Shown: positions 23,688 to 33,900 of the stretch, in pieces
Layout of the letters: every line of letters starts with the position of its first letter
Position numbering within the stretch: the stretch's first letter is position 1
Origin: Helicobacteraceae bacterium
GTDB lineage: Bacteria > Campylobacterota > Campylobacteria > Campylobacterales > Sulfurimonadaceae
Length of the DNA: 34,767 bases
Reading direction: 5' to 3'
Assembly (NCBI GenBank): GCA_027068615.1
Contig: JAMOQV010000049.1
Location: forward strand, 1 to 34,767
Position numbers and translations under genes: made by a program
Notes under the pieces: model-generated
Database searches by the model: none
Seen by the model: only the letters and a program-made list of their open reading frames with translations
Told to the model about the DNA's origin: nothing

Positions 23688-24972
23688 TATCTAAATGATT
23701 AGCTAATCTCTCTAGTTTAGCTTTATAAGCATCTATATCAAAATCTTTAACTCTTGCTACTCCATCTTCTATGGCACTTTTAGCAACAGCCGAAGCAACA
23801 TAAACCAAAACTCTTCTATCAAATGGAGATGGGATGATATACTCATAACCAAAACTCATATCATCACCACGATTGTGAGCTTTTTTAACATGAGATGGAA
23901 CTTCTTCTTTAGCTAGTGATGCTAATGCTTTTGCAGCTGAGAGTTTCATATTGTCTGTGATTTTAGTTGCTCTTACATCTAATGCACCACGAAAGATTTG
24001 TGGAAAGCCTAAAACATTGTTTACTTGATTTGGATAATCACTTCTACCTGTTCCTATGATAACATCTTCTCTTGCCTCTTTTGCAACTGATGGAAGTATC
24101 TCAGGGTTTGGATTTGCACAAGCAAATATGATAGGGTTTTTATCTGACATACTTTTAACCATATCAGGAGTTATAAGGTTAGCTTTTGAAAGACCTAAAA
24201 CCATATCCGCATCTTTTATGGCATCTTCTAGTGTTCTGTCATCTGTATCAAATGCAAACAGTTTTTTATACTTATTTAAATCATCTCGACCACTATGTAT
24301 AACACCTTTTGAATCAAGCATAGTTATATTTTTCACACCTAAGTGTTTATACATCTTTGCACAAGCAATTCCAGCAGCACCAGCACCGATAACTACAACT
24401 TTTAAATCCTCAACTTTTTTACCACTCATCTCTACAACATTCATAAGTCCAGCTGTTGTTATAACTGCTGTTCCGTGTTGGTCATCATGAAAAACTGGAA
24501 TATTACAAATCTCTTTTAATCTCTCTTCTATCTCAAAACAACGAGGTGCTGAAATATCTTCAAGGTTTATCCCACCAAAACTATCTGCCATAGCTGAAAC
24601 AATACTAATAATCTCCTCAGTATCTTTAGTATTTAATTCAATATCTATGGCATCAACATTAGCAAATGATTTAAATAAAACACCCTTTCCTTCCATAACA
24701 GGCTTACTAGCTAAATGACCAATATCACCAAGCCCTAAAACTGCTGTTCCATCACTTATAACTGCAACTAAATTGCCTTTATTTGTATAATCATAAGCTT
24801 TGTCTATATCTTTTTCTATCTCAAGACAAGGTGTTGCAACACCTGGGCTATAAGCCATAGATAACTCTTTAGAAGTACTACAAGACTTTGTTAAAAAAGT
24901 CCCTGTTTTTCCGTTTGTATCAAATTCACTTTTTGCTTTATGGTAATTTAATGATTCTTGTTCAAATGACAT
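23680..24972 (-). CDS. Malic enzyme (malate dehydrogenase, decarboxylating)
   Basis: A 430-residue malic enzyme that oxidatively decarboxylates malate to pyruvate. The N-terminal domain has AYSPGVATPCLEIEKD, the catalytic-Tyr segment and VAVISDGTAVLGLGDIGHLASKPVMEGK. The metal-binding region is FEIEERL with VFHDDQHGTAV. The Rossmann motif VVIGAGAAGIACAKMYKHLG follows, then MVLGLSKANLITPDMV. It is the short form, without the phosphotransacetylase-like C-terminal domain of MaeB. NAD versus NADP preference cannot be told. It is transcribed away from nnr with interlocked -10 boxes. Confidence 0.93.
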   Translation of the reverse strand: MSFEQESLNYHKAKSEFDTNGKTGTFLTKSCSTSKELSMAYSPGVATPCLEIEKDIDKAYDYTNKGNLVAVISDGTAVLGLGDIGHLASKPVMEGKGVLFKSFANVDAIDIELNTKDTEEIISIVSAMADSFGGINLEDISAPRCFEIEERLKEICNIPVFHDDQHGTAVITTAGLMNVVEMSGKKVEDLKVVVIGAGAAGIACAKMYKHLGVKNITMLDSKGVIHSGRDDLNKYKKLFAFDTDDRTLEDAIKDADMVLGLSKANLITPDMVKSMSDKNPIIFACANPNPEILPSVAKEAREDVIIGTGRSDYPNQVNNVLGFPQIFRGALDVRATKITDNMKLSAAKALASLAKEEVPSHVKKAHNRGDDMSFGYEYIIPSPFDRRVLVYVASAVAKSAIEDGVARVKDFDIDAYKAKLERLANHLDTK

Positions 24973-24986
24973 TTTTTATTTTCCTG

Positions 24987-25007
24987 TATAATGTTTATAA
25001 GATTATA
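24987..25007. promoter_or_regulatory. Overlapping divergent promoters for malic enzyme and nnr
   Basis: TATAAT on the plus strand (24987-24992) predicts a start near 24999 for nnr. TATAAT on the minus strand (25002-25007) predicts a start near 24995 for malic enzyme. Each -10 box lies inside the region that polymerase must occupy at the other promoter. Confidence 0.5.
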
Positions 25008-25025
25008 CCTAAAAGGATTTAGCAA

Positions 25026-26399
25026 ATGCAAAAACTATTTGACGAGGTTAGCTCACTAGATAAAAAATGTTATGAAAAATTTAAACTTAATGAAGATATA
25101 TTGATGGAACATGCCTCAAACGGTATGGCTGAATTTATAAAAAATAAATTTAATAAAAACTCAAAAATCATAGTTGTTGTTGGAAGCGGGAACAATGGTG
25201 CAGATGGGATTGCACTTGCTCGTATTTTACATACAGATTATGATGTCAATATCTTTTATGCAAAACAACCAAAATCAGAAATGGCAATTTTACAACAACA
25301 AAGAGCTAATGCTATAGGAGTAGTAGAATCAAAAGAGATAATACAATGTGATATCTTAGTAGATGCTATAGTTGGAACTGGATTTAGTGGAGAATTTGAT
25401 ACAAATATAACAGATATCTTAGATAAGATGAACTCACTAGATGCTTATAAAATTGCTTGTGATATACCTAGTGGTTACAGATTTTATGCAGATACTACAC
25501 TAACTATGGGTGCATTAAAAAAAGATATGTTTTTAGATAAGCATAAAGATTTTATAGGGGATATACAAGTGTTAAACCTTGGTATAAGCCGTAGTATCTA
25601 TGAAGATAAAACAAATTGGCATCTTTTAGATATGGATGATTTAAAGCTACCTTTTAGAGATAAGAAAAATACACATAAAGGTAGCTTTGGTCATCTATGT
25701 GTAATAAATGGTGAGAAAGTTGGTGCTAGTACAATGTGTGCTTTATCTGCTTTTCGTTTTGGTGTTGGACTTGTCACTTTAATTGGTGCAAAAAATGACT
25801 ATATTCCATTCAATATAATGTATTCTACAAAACTACCATTAACAACTTCTGCTATAGCAATCGGAATGGGTCTAGGGCATGAATTTTGCGATACACAATT
25901 AAAAAAATTATTAGACAATACATATCCATTAGTAGCAGATGCAGATATATTTCATAAACATATACTCGTAAATATCTTAAAAAGAAAAAATATAGTTTTA
26001 ACACCTCATCCAAAAGAGTTTGTAATAGCTTTACAACAACTAGATTTAGCAGAGATAACTATTGAAGAGTTACAAAATAACCGTTTTGAGTATGTAAAAC
26101 TTTTTTGTGAAAACTATCCAGATGCAACATTACTTCTAAAAGGAGCAAATGTTATCATAGGTAAGAATGATAGTTTTTTTATAAATCCTCACGGCTCATC
26201 AGCATTATCAAAAGGTGGAAGTGGAGATATACTAAGTGGTCTTATCGGTTCACTATTAGCTCAAGGATATGAACCATTAGAAGCAACTATAAATGCTTCT
26301 TTAGCACATACAAAACTAGCTATGAACTATAAAGGTGCAAATTTCTCATTAACTCCAGATGATCTAATTCAAGAGATAAGTAATTTAGCTTCTTTATAA
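25026..26399 (+). CDS. nnr: Bifunctional NAD(P)HX epimerase/dehydratase
   Basis: A 457-residue repair enzyme for hydrated NADH and NADPH. The N-terminal YjeF_N epimerase domain (about 1-205) has the nucleotide loop VVGSGNNGADGIALARIL and DAIVGTGFSGEF. The C-terminal ADP/ATP-dependent dehydratase domain (about 215-457) shows THKGSFGHLCVINGEKVGAS, LTPHPKEF and the ATP-site GGSGDILSGLIGSLLAQG. Both halves are complete. AAAAGGA precedes the ATG. The 3' end overlaps mobA on the other strand by 31 nt. Confidence 0.95.
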   Translation: MQKLFDEVSSLDKKCYEKFKLNEDILMEHASNGMAEFIKNKFNKNSKIIVVVGSGNNGADGIALARILHTDYDVNIFYAKQPKSEMAILQQQRANAIGVVESKEIIQCDILVDAIVGTGFSGEFDTNITDILDKMNSLDAYKIACDIPSGYRFYADTTLTMGALKKDMFLDKHKDFIGDIQVLNLGISRSIYEDKTNWHLLDMDDLKLPFRDKKNTHKGSFGHLCVINGEKVGASTMCALSAFRFGVGLVTLIGAKNDYIPFNIMYSTKLPLTTSAIAIGMGLGHEFCDTQLKKLLDNTYPLVADADIFHKHILVNILKRKNIVLTPHPKEFVIALQQLDLAEITIEELQNNRFEYVKLFCENYPDATLLLKGANVIIGKNDSFFINPHGSSALSKGGSGDILSGLIGSLLAQGYEPLEATINASLAHTKLAMNYKGANFSLTPDDLIQEISNLASL

Positions 26400-26941
26400 T
26401 CTTTTGGATAATTTAGATTTAAAAAAGCTTTTTCATCTTCAAAATATACATAATGTGTTTTAGATTTTTTTAACAGATAACCTAACTTATGGTTATCTGT
26501 TTCTAGCATATCTATAAACTCTTTCTCTAATGATTTATGATATATCCCACACATAGGTTGCATACCAAATCCACTTTTAGCTATAGTAGCATCATAATCT
26601 ATACTATCTTCTTCTAAAAGCTTGTTTATAATGCTTTCTCCAACAAAAGGAGCATCAACACTAAGAACAAAAAACTTTTCACATTTTAACTTTTCAAAAA
26701 TAGCTACAAATCCAGCAGTTGGTGCATAACTTTTTGTTGTAACATCTTCTATAAAATCTGCACTAAAACAAAACTTATCTGAATTTTTACAAGATATGTA
26801 AACATTTTTAAAAAGTTTTTGAAGTCTATAAAGTTGAAACTGTGCAAGTGTATCAAAACCACCAAATGGAAGAAGAGATTTATCTTCCCCCATACGGCTA
26901 CTTTTACCACCTGCAAATATAATGCAAGGTATATCTATCAT
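26369..26941 (-). CDS. mobA: Molybdenum cofactor guanylyltransferase
   Basis: A 190-residue MobA that transfers GMP from GTP to molybdopterin, giving the MGD cofactor of formate dehydrogenase, nitrate reductase and related enzymes. The nucleotide-binding N-terminus is IIFAGGKSSRMGEDKSLLPFGG. The metal-binding segment is VLSVDAPFVGE, and PMCGIYHKSL is also typical. The ATG directly abuts the stop of the OmpA-like gene with no Shine-Dalgarno, so translation probably depends on the upstream gene. It is about 7 kb from the moaD operon. Confidence 0.92.
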   Translation of the reverse strand: MIDIPCIIFAGGKSSRMGEDKSLLPFGGFDTLAQFQLYRLQKLFKNVYISCKNSDKFCFSADFIEDVTTKSYAPTAGFVAIFEKLKCEKFFVLSVDAPFVGESIINKLLEEDSIDYDATIAKSGFGMQPMCGIYHKSLEKEFIDMLETDNHKLGYLLKKSKTHYVYFEDEKAFLNLNYPKDYKEAKLLIS

Positions 26942-27262
26942 CTAGTTTTTAATTAAAGTCGCTTTAATTCTTCTGTTTTTAGCACGACCCTCTTTTGTAG
27001 AGTTATCAGCTATCGGATTTTCTTCACCCATACCATCAGTCTCTATTCTATCTGCTTCTACACCTCTTTTTACTAACTCAGGTTTTAAAACATAATCAAA
27101 ACCATTATATTGAGCCTCAACACCATAAAGCATAGCATCATCAAGTGCTAGGTTATTTTCAACAAAATTGTAACCAATTACTGGTGTTACTTCATACTTT
27201 TCATTATCTGCCATTAGAGATGCACTTAGCATCAAAGCAGGGATTAACATTATTTTTTTCAT
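26942..27262 (-). pseudogene. OmpA-like gene with an internal in-frame deletion
   Basis: A 106-residue open frame. Residues 1-18 are a signal peptide (MKKIMLIPALMLSASLMA). Residues 19-62 look like the first strands of an outer-membrane beta-barrel (YEVTPVIGYNFVENNLALDD and AMLYGVEAQYNGFDYVLKPEL). From residue about 64 it jumps into the tail of the peptidoglycan-binding OmpA domain (VKRGVEADRIETDGMGEENP and the GRAKNRRI ending). A normal OmpA/OprF-like protein is over 300 residues, so roughly 200 are missing: the rest of the barrel and most of the OmpA_C domain. The frame is kept, so a small exported product is possible. The ATG is 4 nt after the leuC stop with no Shine-Dalgarno, and the stop abuts mobA. 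An assembly artefact cannot be excluded. Confidence 0.7.
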
Positions 27263-27266
27263 TAAA

Positions 27267-28526
27267 TTATCTAGGGTCACTTATGTATCCAGTTATAGCA
27301 GAAATCGCAGCAACAGCAGAGTTAGCAAGATAAACTTTAGAACTTCTACTTCCCATACGACCAACAAAGTTACGATTAGTTGTAGCTACTGCAACCTCAT
27401 TATCTCCTAAAATACCCATATATCCACCAAGACAAGCACCACAAGTTGGGTTACTTACAACTCCACCAGCATCAACTATGATATCTATATACCCTAGTTT
27501 ATTTGCTTCTCTTAAGATTTTTTGAGTACCTGGTGTTACTATAAGTCTTACATCTTCGTGTACTTTTTGACCTTTTAGTATTTCAGATGCTACTTTTAAA
27601 TCTTCTAAACGACCATTTGTACAACTACCTATAAATGCTTGATCAACTTTGATTTTATCTTCTACAGCTTGAGAGATGCTATGACCATTTGATGGTAAAA
27701 ATGGGTAAGCAATAACTGGTTCTAAGTTTGCTACATCTATCTCGATAGTTTGAACATAAGATGCATCTTTATCTGAATGATGGATTTTAGGTTCTCTTGC
27801 TAAATTTTTGTCTTTTAAGAACTCAGCAGTTATATCATCATAAGCTACTATACCGTTTTTAGCTCCTGCTTCTATCGCCATATTACACATTGAAAATCTA
27901 TCGTCCATACTTAAATGCTCTATTGTGCTACCAGTAAACTCTAAAGTTCTATATAATGCACCATCAACACCAATAAGGCGGATAATCTCTAAGATTATAT
28001 CTTTACCAGTTGTATATTTGTTTGGTTTTCCATTAAGGATAACTTTTATAGATTCAGGCACTTTAAACCAGTTTCCTCCACTAATCATAGCAAATGCTAA
28101 GTCAGTTGAACCCATACCAGTTGAGAATGCTCCTAAAGCACCGTGAGTACAAGTATGACTATCAGCACCGATGATAACATCACCTGGAACTACAAGCCCT
28201 TTTTCAGGTAAAAGTGCATGCTCAATTCCCATATCTTTTTCATCAAAAAAGTTTTTAAGTTTGTGTTTTTTAGCAAAATCACGACTTATACGAGCTTGAT
28301 TTGCAGATGCTATATCTTTTGCTGGGATAAAGTGGTCAAGTACGATAGAAAATCCATCAGGATTAGCTAACTTTTCAGCACCACTATCTTCAAATGCTTT
28401 TATAGATATAGGTGTAGTTATATCATTACCAATAACCATATCGATATTGCTACGGATAATCTCCCCAGCATAAACCTTTTTACCTACATGCTCTGAAAAT
28501 ATTTTTTCTGTTATAGTTTGAGCCAT
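27267..28526 (-). CDS. leuC: 3-Isopropylmalate dehydratase large subunit
   Basis: A 419-residue aconitase-family enzyme of leucine synthesis. Iron-sulfur cysteines are visible in FIGSCTNGRLEDL and in NPTCGACLGGYMG. Other signatures are GDVIIGADSHTCTHGALGAFSTGMGSTDLAFA and NRNFVGRMGSRSSKVYLANSAVAA. It is the shorter archaeal/bacterial two-subunit type, close in form to homoaconitase large subunits. leuD and leuB are not in this window, so the substrate is inferred. AAGG precedes the ATG and a perfect TATAAT lies at 28555-28560. Confidence 0.9.
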   Translation of the reverse strand: MAQTITEKIFSEHVGKKVYAGEIIRSNIDMVIGNDITTPISIKAFEDSGAEKLANPDGFSIVLDHFIPAKDIASANQARISRDFAKKHKLKNFFDEKDMGIEHALLPEKGLVVPGDVIIGADSHTCTHGALGAFSTGMGSTDLAFAMISGGNWFKVPESIKVILNGKPNKYTTGKDIILEIIRLIGVDGALYRTLEFTGSTIEHLSMDDRFSMCNMAIEAGAKNGIVAYDDITAEFLKDKNLAREPKIHHSDKDASYVQTIEIDVANLEPVIAYPFLPSNGHSISQAVEDKIKVDQAFIGSCTNGRLEDLKVASEILKGQKVHEDVRLIVTPGTQKILREANKLGYIDIIVDAGGVVSNPTCGACLGGYMGILGDNEVAVATTNRNFVGRMGSRSSKVYLANSAVAAISAITGYISDPR

Positions 28527-28554
28527 TTCTTACCTTTATAATTATAATTATAAA

Positions 28555-28560
28555 ATTATA
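28555..28560 (-). promoter_or_regulatory. -10 box for leuC
   Basis: TATAAT on the minus strand lies 28 bp before the leuC ATG in the 50-bp gap after the kinase gene, giving a leader of about 21 nt with AAAGG. leuC can thus be transcribed separately from the kinase. Confidence 0.45.
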
Positions 28561-28576
28561 TCAAAATTTTCTTATC

Positions 28577-30814
28577 TTAAGAAAGTGACCAACTTATATA
28601 AAACACACTCCCATTTTCTATAGACTTATAAACCAAATCACCATTGAACTGTTCATTCATAATTCTTTTACTCATATAAAGACCAAGACCTGTTCCTTTA
28701 CCCGCTTCTTTTGTAGTAAAATAAGGTGTAAAAAGTTTTTCTTGATTTTCTTTTGAGATGCCACCTGCATAATCTGTTATGGTCATAGTTTTGTTATTTA
28801 TTAAAGATATCTCTATAATTTTTTTACCTTTATAATTTATCTCATCATAAGCATCTTTTGAGTTCATAAGAAGATTTATCATCACTTGTTCTAACATATC
28901 ACTATGACCTTTTATAGTAACTGGTGTTGAGTTCTTGTCTTTAACAACTACATCTATGTTATGATTTTTAAATTGAACCATAACAAGTTTAAGAACATTT
29001 TCAATCATATCTTCTACTAAAAACTCTTTTGATTCTTTTGATGTTTTAGAATAGTTTAAGAATGTATCTATAACATCAGACATTTTTTGACACTGATCTT
29101 GTATAAAGTAATTGCTTTGAATCAACTCTTCATCATCTAACATACCAAACTCTTTTGTTAAAAGTATCTTAGCACTAGCTGCATTTATAGCATTTAATGG
29201 TTGTCTCCATTGATGGGCTATCATATTTACCATCTCACCCATCTGTGCCATTTTTGATTGTTGCATAAGAACTAAATCTTTCTTTTTTGCCTCTTTTTCA
29301 AGGTTTTTAATATCTGTTAAATCAGTTAATATCAATATAACAACTGATTCTTGATTGATAACACCAAAAAACTCTTTTAACATGATAGGAATCTTAATCC
29401 CGTTATATCTTAATTTTATCTCATGCGGTAAAGAATCTTTATTTTCAAGATGATTCTTAACAGACTTGGTATCATCATCATTTAAAAAATCAAAAAAAGA
29501 ATATTTTTTATTTTCAAAATCAGTTATATTAAGTACAGAAGTTAAAGATTCACTCATTCTAAAAAGATTACCATCAAAATCTGATATACAAAAATAAAGA
29601 CCCTGAATATTTGAAATAATATCTATAAAATCAAGATTTTCCATATAAGGAGTAACATCATGAAAAGTTATAAGATACTCATCATTGTTTGAATTATATG
29701 TTTCAAACTCTTTTATCGCAACTTTAAAAAGGGTATTTATACCTTTTTTATTTTTCAGAATTGTATATACTTCTTTATCTTGATTATCAAGAAGATATTT
29801 AATCCAATTGTATCCATTATCGTACTTTAATTTTAGATATTTATCATCACTACCCTCTATAAACAATTCACATATACATTTATGTTTTTCTCTAAAATCT
29901 TCCATATCCTGAAAATTGGAAAATTGGAAAAAAGCTCTATTGATATACTTCAAATATTCACCATCAGTTGTAAGGGCTATAATGTCTTCTTGAGTATCTA
30001 AAATAGTCTCTAATTTTTTTGCATGAATATGTTCTAAATGCTCTTTCTCTTCTAAAAGCTTGTTTTTATATATAAGTGAATTTTTATAAGAACCATCTAT
30101 GTATAAACCACACTGTAACTCTTTTAACTCATCTATAACCAAATCAATATACTCTTTTTGTATTAAAGACCCATGTTGTGGAGCTATAAGATTTAAGTCT
30201 AAAGATTGGATTTTGAAAAGTGCATAGTTAAGTATATCTTGACTTGGCATATAATTTTCATGAAAAAGCTTTATCTGAGAAAAATAGTTCTCATCCGCAT
30301 AAAAATGCCAACTCTCTTCAACCGCTCCAAATATATCACTACTAAAAAGTATTTTATCTTTTTTAAGGTAGGATGTAAAAGCACCTGGAGCATGTGAATA
30401 AGGGGTAGTTATAAAATCCAACTCTATATCTTTTGTTTTAAGTCTAAAGTTGTGCTCTTCTATGATGTAATAATCTGCTTTTATCCCATAATGTTTTATC
30501 AAAGCTATATTTCTTGAATGCGAAACTATAAGCAAATCATCCCTAGCTATCTCTTTTTCAAATGCTGGAATATTTGCACATACATCAGGGTCTTGATGAT
30601 GTGCTATGATATATTTTATATTTTTCAACGGAGTTACAGAAGATACTTTTTTCTTGATATTTTCAAACTCCAACATAGAACCAGAATCAATCAAAATAGA
30701 CTCATCACCATTTTCTATAAGATAAGCATGGCATTGAAAAGCATCATTTTGCATAAGCTCACCAACCCAATAAACATTTTCTGCTATCATAACAGCATTA
30801 TCATATTTTGACAT
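28577..30814 (-). CDS. Histidine kinase with N-terminal ODP-type di-iron domain
   Basis: A 745-residue cytoplasmic protein with no membrane helix. Residues 1-235 are a metallo-beta-lactamase fold with the di-iron pattern of oxygen-binding ODP and flavodiiron proteins: H73-x-D75-x-D77 in HHQDPDVC, H141 in YSHAPGAF, D160 in FSSDIFGAV and H214 in APQHG. A coiled linker leads to two PAS-like regions (about 265-390 and 398-505). The kinase core has the phospho-acceptor H534 in MIAHQWRQPLNAI, the N-box at N651, the G1 box DYAGG (681-685) and the G2 box GKGTGLGLYM. No response regulator is adjacent. Oxygen or redox sensing is inferred from the ODP domain. GGAG lies nine bases before the ATG. Confidence 0.88.
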   Translation of the reverse strand: MSKYDNAVMIAENVYWVGELMQNDAFQCHAYLIENGDESILIDSGSMLEFENIKKKVSSVTPLKNIKYIIAHHQDPDVCANIPAFEKEIARDDLLIVSHSRNIALIKHYGIKADYYIIEEHNFRLKTKDIELDFITTPYSHAPGAFTSYLKKDKILFSSDIFGAVEESWHFYADENYFSQIKLFHENYMPSQDILNYALFKIQSLDLNLIAPQHGSLIQKEYIDLVIDELKELQCGLYIDGSYKNSLIYKNKLLEEKEHLEHIHAKKLETILDTQEDIIALTTDGEYLKYINRAFFQFSNFQDMEDFREKHKCICELFIEGSDDKYLKLKYDNGYNWIKYLLDNQDKEVYTILKNKKGINTLFKVAIKEFETYNSNNDEYLITFHDVTPYMENLDFIDIISNIQGLYFCISDFDGNLFRMSESLTSVLNITDFENKKYSFFDFLNDDDTKSVKNHLENKDSLPHEIKLRYNGIKIPIMLKEFFGVINQESVVILILTDLTDIKNLEKEAKKKDLVLMQQSKMAQMGEMVNMIAHQWRQPLNAINAASAKILLTKEFGMLDDEELIQSNYFIQDQCQKMSDVIDTFLNYSKTSKESKEFLVEDMIENVLKLVMVQFKNHNIDVVVKDKNSTPVTIKGHSDMLEQVMINLLMNSKDAYDEINYKGKKIIEISLINNKTMTITDYAGGISKENQEKLFTPYFTTKEAGKGTGLGLYMSKRIMNEQFNGDLVYKSIENGSVFYISWSLS

Positions 30815-30904
30815 TATCTAAATCTCCATTAAAGTACTTTTACTAATGTTATCACACATACAGTAAATAACAAATTAAATTATTAAAATATCTTATTTTA
30901 AACA

Positions 30905-33900
30905 CTAAACATTATAATAAGTAGCACTAGGATGATAAACCACTAAAGCACTTGTACTCTGTTCTGGGTGTATTTGAAAAGTCTCACTTAATTCTATGCC
31001 AAACTCTTCAGGTTTTAGCAGATCAAAAAGTGGTCTGTTTAACTCTAAGTCTGGACAAGCCCCGTAACCAAAAGAGTAACGACACCCTTGGTAACGGTTC
31101 ATTCTAACATCTGCTAGAGTATTTCCCTCATCTTCACTTGCTATTCCTAAATCTAGTCTGATTTGTTTATGAGCTATCTCAGCTAGAGCTTCTGCTAACT
31201 CAACCCCTAAACCGTGAAACTGATAATATTCAGTATAGTTACTAGCATCATAAATCTCTCTTTCTATCTCACTTAGTTTTGAACCAGCACTAACACAAGT
31301 AAGAGCCACAACATCATCCACATCACTATGGAAAAAATCACTCAAAGCACGATGTGGTTTTTTTCTCTGTCTTGGAAACTCAAAAGTTTGAGCAATCTCT
31401 CCATCTTCGTATATATGAAGTTTTGTATCATCACTTCTACATTTATAATAACCATAGATGATAGTAGGCTCAAAAAGCCCCTCATCTAAAAATCTAGCTT
31501 TTAGTTTCTCATAAGCTGGTTTTACCACTTCATCTAACTGTTTTTGATAAGCTTCTTTTGTCATACCTTTTGAGCTATAACCCCAACGAGATTTAAAAAG
31601 GATTCTATGATTTACCCACTCAAATACCATCTCAACTTGTTGTGGAGTTAGTTTTAACTCTCTTCTTCCCCAAAATGGTGGGTTTGGTATCTTAACATCT
31701 CGAGAAGGCATCTTTATCTCTTGGTATGGTGGGATGATATACTCTTTTTCCTCTTTCTTTTCAACATTTGGTGCATCTGGGTGTAGATTTGTATCCAAAT
31801 TACCAGCTTCGATGCGACTCATAGCAGTTACACCATCAAATGCATCTTTACAGTAGAAAATTGGCCCATCATAAGATGGGCGACAAAAATCATCTATAAA
31901 ACTTCTTGTAAGTGCAGCACCACCTAAAAGGATAGGTATTTTTATACCTTTTTCTTTTAAAATCTCTAAATTTTCTTTCATAACTTGAGTTGATTTTACA
32001 AGCAAACCACTCATACCAAAAGCTGAAACATGACCCTCTTGTATAGTTTGTATAAAATCATCAAGCTCCACTTTTATACCTAAGTTTTTCACTTTAAAAC
32101 CGTTGTTTGAGAGGATTATATCTACTAGATTTTTACCAACATCATGAACATCACCCTTTACAGTTCCTAAAACCAAAGTGGTATCTACCTCTTTTTCAAC
32201 CTTTGGTAGGTATGGGTTTAGATAATCTACTGTTTTTTTCATAGTCTCAGCAGATTGCAGGACAAACGGTAGTTGCATCTGACCACTACCAAAAAGCTCC
32301 CCTACTACTTTCATAGCATCGATTAAAATCTCATTTACGATTTTCTCAGGTGGTATCTCGTGGCGAACTTTCTCAACAAGAGGTATCATTCTATCTTTAT
32401 CGCCGTCCATAAGAAGTTTTGCGATTTTCTCCTCATCGCTCATAGCTAGATACTCTGCATCTTCTACATTTGTATCGATTGCTTCTTTTGTTGAGAAGTG
32501 TTCTATAAACTCAAAAAGTGCATTTTCAGTTTTATTAAATATCAAGTTATTACATATATCTTGGTCTTCTTGGCTTATCTTGTTTATAGGGATGATATGT
32601 TTTACATTTATGATAACACTTGTAAGACCAGCTTCGATGCAGTGGTGTAAAAACATAGAGTTTAGGTATGGTCTTGCATCTTTATCTAGTCCAAATGATA
32701 TGTTAGAAAGTCCTAAAACTGCTCCAACTTCTGGATGTTTTATGCGAAGTTGTCTTATAGCTTCTATGGTGTTTATACCAGCATCAAGATACTCTTCATC
32801 TCCACTAGCTAGTGTAAAAGTAAGTACATCAAAAACTAAGTCCTCTTTTTTAAGTCCGTGTCTGTTTGTAGCAAGGTCGATAATCCTATCTGCGACTGAG
32901 AGTTTATCTTCAACTGTTTTTGCCATACCTTTTTCATCTATGGTTAGACAAACTAAACTTGTACCGAACTTTTTAGCCAACTGACAAACAGCATCAAACT
33001 TATCTTCCCCATCTTCAAGGTTTACAGAGTTAAGTATAGGTTTACCACCTATGTTTTTAAGTGCGGTCTCTAACCCTTTTGTTTGAGTAGAGTCTGGCAT
33101 CAAAGGTAGAGCGATTTTTTGGTTATATCTGCTCATAACCTCATTCATATCTTTGGTCTCATCTCTACCTGCAAAGCCAACATTTACATCTATAACATGA
33201 GCTCCTGCTCTTACTTGTTGTTGAGCAACACTTAAAGTTCCCTCATAATCTTCAGCAAGGATAAGTTCACGAAATGCTTTACTACCTGTTGCATTACTTC
33301 TCTCACCCATTAAAAGTGGTGCTGGTTTTTGCATCAAAGGGGTTGTGTTAAAAAGTGAAGCTATGGATGTTGGATGACTCCCCGTCGCTGGTTTAGGTGT
33401 GATGTTGTTTGTACCATCAACTAATGCTCTTATATGTTGAGGGGTAGTTCCACAACATCCACCTAAAAAACTAACTCCATCATACTCTAAAAACTTTTTC
33501 TGATGCTGTGTAAACTCTTCTGGGTTCATCGGGTAGTAAGTGTAACCTCCACGGTTTTGAGGAAGTCCAGCATTTGAGTGAACACTTATAGGTTTATGCC
33601 ATAATTCACTTAGAGTTTTTACATGTTTTAAAACTTGTTCGGGCCCAGTTCCACAGTTAAAACCAAGTGAGAGTATGTCAAAAGGCTCAAGTATAGTTGC
33701 TATGGTAGTTGCATCTGTACCTATTAGCATCGTACCACTAAGCTCTATGGTAACACTAACCATAACAGGGATATTAGTTCCTCTTTGTTTGTTGGCTTCA
33801 TCTATGGCATGAAGACCCGCTTTTATCTGAAGTGGATCTTGAGCAGTTTCAAGCATAAACACATCAACTCCACCATCGATAAGTGCTAAACAAAACTCAG

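Noticed and set aside
23697..23708. A perfect 12-bp palindrome, GATTAGCTAATC, near the convergent GGDEF-EAL and malic enzyme stops
   Set aside because: It lies inside the malic enzyme coding sequence, has no loop or T-tract, and is AT-rich, so chance is sufficient.
24056..24490. A 144-codon open frame antisense to malic enzyme
   Set aside because: Shadow frame with repetitive Ser/Ala/Pro composition and no start signals.
32580..32984. A 134-codon open frame antisense to metH
   Set aside because: Shadow of metH codon usage; Ser/Thr-rich, no ribosome-binding site, no plausible domain.
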